Shown: piece after piece, positions 60,706-64,000 of the stretch
How the letters are laid out: each line of letters begins with the position of its first letter
Numbering within the stretch: the stretch's first letter is position 1
Origin: Macrocybe gigantea
Taxonomy: Eukaryota > Basidiomycota > Agaricomycetes > Agaricales > Callistosporiaceae
Assembly: GCA_011319805.1 (NCBI GenBank)
Contig: SJRY01000266.1
Coordinates: forward strand, 310,001 to 374,000
Direction: 5' to 3'
Length of the DNA stretch: 64,000 nt
Program-made: the position numbers and the translations under genes
Notes under the pieces: model-generated
Told to the model about the DNA's origin: nothing
The model's database searches: none
Seen by the model: only the letters and a program-made list of their open reading frames with translations

Positions 60706-61124
60706 ATGTCCTCCAGTGTTGAGACGACTTCAAGCAACTCTACTAACATAGGCAAGAATCCCGCAACTGATTTCACTTGCGTCCAACCACAGATTACGCC
60801 ACAAATGGGTACGCTGTTGCTAGCTTTCTTGTGTTCAATCCAGAGACCTTTCCGCGTTTGCTAGAAACTCTGCAACCCGGCGACCGCGATCGAAAAGATC
60901 AGCAATCCTATACACACGGGCGACCCTGTTGCGACTGTGGGCGTGACAGCGAGATACCTTTGCCGAAGGCATGCGCAAGTTGCGGTATGTGAGATTAAAT
61001 CGAGAGAATTTATTTTCTGACATTTCCTTGGACAGGATTATGTCTCGATTGTATCGATTTCTTTTGTGGGTTTCGTTGTTGCATTCCCGCTTCATCGGGA
61101 TGTGTGCGTTTCCACCATCGCTGA
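60706..61124 (+). CDS. small cysteine-rich protein 1, novel
   Basis: I do not recognise this protein. Three short exons, 60706-60808, 60865-60984 and 61036-61124, are separated by introns with GT(A)CG/GTATGT donors and TAG/CAG acceptors. They total 312 bases and read 103 residues without a stop. The N-terminal third is Ser/Thr/Asn-rich and polar. The last half holds 11 of 12 cysteines: RPCCDCGRD, KACASCGLCLDCIDFFCGFR, CCIPASSGCV, ending in HHR. There is no signal peptide, so it is probably cytoplasmic, or membrane-associated through the Cys/Phe-rich part. The paired CxxC spacing suggests metal binding or palmitoylation. No single frame shows it; the exact phase agreement and the TATA box at the right distance are the support. 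Confidence 0.65.
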
Positions 61125-61733
61125 CTATTCACGTAAAGGCTCGCCATGTAGGTGTTGCGTCCTCCTTTGTTGTTCGGGATAACGAATTCGTTGGACTATA
61201 CTAACGAGCTATTCGCCACCTTGCAAGTGTTGTCTCTGCTATCTGCTGGTATCTGGATTTTTACGTGTATTGCCCGTGAAATGAAGAGATAGGAGAACAA
61301 AGAGAGCTTTCGAATTTGCAATATTAGGATTTGAACAAGTTGTGTGGTTCCAACGCTGCCCTGCGGGACAGCGGCTGGAGGGAGGCCATAGTGTTTGCCT
61401 GACGTTGGACCACGTAATGCATCCGTCAGGCGCTCCATCTGTGGGATCGCAAGTAAAACATCTGTGGTGCACCAATTAAATCCGAGACAGTACAGATGGT
61501 CTACGTCCTCCATAAGTGACAGCCGTAAGAGTTTGCTGAAGTTATTCTCGTCTGCGATTTGATAAAAGTTCGAGGAACAGCCCATTCAGCTATAGGGTTG
61601 ATCTATAATTCTATTTTTAAATTTTCACCAATGCTATAAAAAACGGCATCACCGCAGTCGTCACACCCCTAGCCTTCTCGCGCTTCGCTAGCTCTTACCT
61701 TTGCCTCCAGCATCTACAACATCAACGAGTACG
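61125..61733. promoter_or_regulatory. intergenic with TATA-like element for the second cysteine-rich gene
   Basis: No other gene is supported. TATAAAAA at 61635-61642 lies 92 bases upstream of ATG 61734, followed by a CT-rich leader. Confidence 0.4.
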
Positions 61734-62339
61734 ATGACCCCAAGTTTATCTGCTAGTTCCTGCGCTGCCTGCACCCGCTCAGAAGGTCTCCATGACACCA
61801 CTATGCAACCGAAAGCGAGCGCTGAAATGAGTTAGTGTGCCCCTTTTTGTCGCCTTCATGAGTTTTATTTCATGCTCACATCGCGACTACGCACCTGAAC
61901 CGAACCACATGTCATTCTGACGAATTTTAAAACAGATATAACGAGAGACCAGGGAGTTTCGCAACCCTGTGAACATGTTCGCATCAGCATGACGACCACC
62001 AAGAAGCGCAGAGGCTCCGTGGAGGAGGTGCCGCAAAGGTGCGGACACGTCGTTCTTTCGAGTAATGTGATGAACGCTAAGATGACGTATCGCCACCGAA
62101 AGGATCTTCTGCTGAGTATGTGCGCGATATTCATGTGCTTTGGTGAGTCATTTTACACTTGAGTGCGGACGAACACGGGACTCACAATATCTGACGAAGA
62201 ATGCTGCGAGGTCAGTCCGTCAGATTGTAATCAGATCGCATTGCTGACATCCATTTGACATGCGCAGGGTTGCTGCGGGTGCATTGCGGACGTGATTTGT
62301 ATGTCATGTGCCTTGCGTCCGATGGTAAACATTTATTAA
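61734..62339 (+). CDS. small cysteine-rich protein 2, candidate
   Basis: Candidate spliced gene next to the first cysteine-rich gene and on the same strand. My model uses exons 61734-61830, 61936-62115, 62164-62210 and 62268-62339, total 396 bases, 131 residues, no internal stop. The N-terminus has SSCAAC and the middle is basic (MTTTKKRRGSVEEVPQRCG). The C-terminus clusters cysteines across a phase 0 intron: SDEECCE then GCCGCIADVICMSCALRPM, ending at TAA 62337-62339. The second intron has a consensus GTATGT donor; the first donor (GTTAGT) is weaker. A shorter product starting at the Met of MTTTKK is possible. The C-terminal Cys cluster echoes that of its neighbour, which raises confidence, but the model needs transcript evidence. 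Confidence 0.4.
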
Positions 62340-62793
62340 CGTGCTCTCGATCCAGGTTGCCCCTGCGAAGTTTGTTGTTAGGTTTGAGGACGTTGTGTCT
62401 TGATACCGGATGTTTAGAAAACACGTTATTGGATAGGCTAAGTCGATGATTGTATATTGCTTTGACTGTTATACACGGTGCGGCTGATATTCGCAGCACG
62501 ATGCGATTTAAATGTTCTCGTACCAATACACGCATTTCTGTCGTTCAATCAGATTAATACGAATAAGTCAGAAAGGATGTTGCAACAAGGAATATCGTCG
62601 CAGTATGTATTTGGAAGGTTCCAAGGTGGCTATTGTTTACATGTATTGATCTCAACCTCCGAAAGTTCCAGGAACAATTCAGTGACGCTGCTGGACGGTG
62701 ACCCACTGATAATTCAGCTTGCTTTTGCTCTCTATCCCACGAGAGCATCACTTCTCCGGTCAATCGTCTCTTACGCGTTCGATTTTGCTTGCT
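62340..62793. other. intergenic, no supported gene
   Basis: Promoter side of the alpha/beta hydrolase. The 111-codon frame at 62478-62813 has no motif and overlaps the hydrolase start in another frame. Confidence 0.4.
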
Positions 62794-64000
62794 ATGTCAA
62801 CAGATACCTCTGACACCGGAAGTGTCTCGCTCACGTACAAGCGGCTAGCCAACGGGCAACCGGTGCACCTAGAATTCTATCCTCCTAAGCGATCGCATCC
62901 TTTGAAGCTGTTATCCGAAACAGTCATCACCACCCCCGCTATTGTCTACTTTCATGGTGGTGGTCTTACAGTCGGAAATAGGAACAGTTGGTTCCCAAAA
63001 TGGCTGCACAGTTAAGTCTGTTGCCCATCTTCGATCCTCCAGGTCGTTGATATGCGATGTGCACCCTATTTCTAACCTCCTGTTCCATGATCTTGATCTG
63101 ATCTGCAATTTTGAATTTTCGAAAAAAGAGCGTAGCACTGACGCTGGTTATGCCTTCATATCGGCCGATTATCAACTTGTACCTCCCGCGACCGCTCATG
63201 ACGTACTTCAAGATATCAAGGATCTTTTTGCTTTCATGGCAGACCCCAGGACATCCATCAAGATTCCTACAGGTGATACGATACGAACGCCGACCATTAC
63301 ACCTGAATATAAAATAGACCGAAATGCAATCTGCGTTGCCGGCTCGAGCGCTGGTGGACTGTGCGCCTATCTGGCTGCTATGCATTGTAAGAATCCTGGA
63401 CCCAGGGTCATGCTATCGATGTACGGGATGGGCGGTGACTTTATTGTAATCAATTTCCGCTTTCTATTGCCGCAAGCGCCTCATGTCTGATTGAACGCCG
63501 AACGGTTCTTTTTGATGCATCCTTTCACGGTGCAAATCAGACTCCTCATTATCTCACTCCGAAAACCGAAGTATTTTTTCGTGGCCGAGAGATCCTCAAT
63601 CCTGACGAGTTCAAGGATTACCTCTATCCAGCATCAGCGCTATTGAAATCGATCGCGGACTCGCCTTTGGAATACCACCCAGAGACGTACCACATCCCTG
63701 GATACCCTGCTAATCCCCGAATGCTCCTTGCACGACTATATCTTCAATTGGGTGTCTTCTTGGATTATTACACTGGCGAGCACGAACCTAGTCTCAGTTC
63801 GACCCTTAGAGACCACATTGCAGCAAGCAGGAAATATTCATCCGATCGTCCGAGCCAAAACAACGCGACAGGTGAACCTACACAAGGCCAAGGCTCCCTT
63901 GCGCCGGTGCCAGCTGGTCACTTACCGTTGTTCCCTCAATTTAATATTACTGGAGAATGGCCTCCGACGATCTTTTGCCATGGCTCAGAAGACACAGCCG
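62794..64000 (+). CDS. alpha/beta hydrolase, esterase/lipase type (3' truncated)
   Basis: Hydrolase of the alpha/beta-hydrolase fold-3 kind. The start at 62794 leads to LTYKRLANGQPVHLEFYPPK, then the oxyanion motif VYFHGGGL. After an intron come DAGYAFISADYQLVPPATAH, DVLQDIKDLFAFM, and the nucleophile elbow ICVAGSSAGGLCAYLAAMHC. A third exon gives HYLTPKTEVFFRGREILNPD, FKDYLYPASALLKSIADSPL, MLLARLYLQLGVFLDYYTGE and NITGEWPPTIFCHGSEDT, and the window ends before the catalytic His. The elbow is GSSAGG rather than the common GDSAGG. It is usually a soluble cytoplasmic esterase; the substrate is unknown. Confidence 0.88.

Noticed and set aside
62478..62813. 111-codon plus-strand frame before the hydrolase
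   Set aside because: It overlaps the hydrolase start in another frame and shows no conserved feature.
1..64000. tRNA genes
   Set aside because: I looked for GGTTCGAATC-type T-arms with a matching acceptor stem on both strands. The few TTCGA hits (for example near 10120, 36945 and 54375) lack a foldable cloverleaf by eye.
1..64000. CRISPR arrays, rRNA and complete transposons
   Set aside because: No regularly spaced repeats, no rRNA-like conserved stretch, and no transposase or reverse-transcriptase motifs in any frame. The intron-rich genes show this is a eukaryotic nuclear sequence.

Overview
The window looks like nuclear DNA of an agaricomycete (mushroom-forming) fungus. Genes are dense, lie on both strands and are cut by many introns of roughly 45-70 bases with GTRNGT/YAG borders. 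The gene families are typical of this class: BTB/POZ proteins with the YxDDGD...LFK...FRDMF...LYA signature, a DUF6533 seven-helix protein, a GH5_9 exo-beta-1,3-glucanase with an N-terminal membrane anchor, a Dal5-type MFS transporter, a P450 and an S28 peptidase. I can support about 30 protein genes. I see no rRNA, convincing tRNA, CRISPR array or intact transposon.

Layout. 1-108 is the 3' end of an unknown gene. 0.7-7.1 kb holds the GH5_9 enzyme and an anion:cation symporter-type transporter. 8-22 kb mixes three BTB genes with housekeeping genes (TAF6, eIF3i), an unrecognised multipass membrane protein and an orphan secreted protein. 22-25 kb carries a cytochrome P450 and a small charged protein. 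25-36 kb is a minus-strand block: a BBC1/AIM3-like actin-patch scaffold, an F-box protein and an RRM+YTH m6A-reader type protein. 37-42 kb has a second membrane protein related to the first, a fourth BTB gene and a COG2907-type flavoprotein. 42-47 kb is a minus-strand run of sirtuin (Hst2), COP9 signalosome subunit 1 and a seven-helix protein. 48-64 kb holds a glutamine-rich stress-type protein, a MYND-finger protein, a conserved unknown, an S28 peptidase divergent from a Sen15-like tRNA endonuclease subunit, a DUF6533 protein, two small cysteine-rich spliced genes and a truncated alpha/beta hydrolase.

How the genes relate. I see no biosynthetic cluster or operon-like unit. Several genes act in general regulation: TAF6 in transcription, eIF3i in translation, YTH and Sen15 in RNA, CSN1 and the F-box protein in ubiquitin control, Hst2 in deacetylation. 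They are interleaved with lineage-specific families (BTB, seven-helix, cysteine-rich).

Two points matter to a user. First, at least a dozen reading-frame breaks in otherwise well-conserved genes can each be explained by one missing base, often in a short homopolymer, and none clearly requires an extra base. I read these as sequence or assembly deletions, not pseudogenes. Second, the most novel items are the two adjacent small cysteine-rich genes at 60.7-62.3 kb, whose introns hide them from any single reading frame, and a pair of membrane proteins (12.5 kb and 37.0 kb) sharing an intron position and phase.
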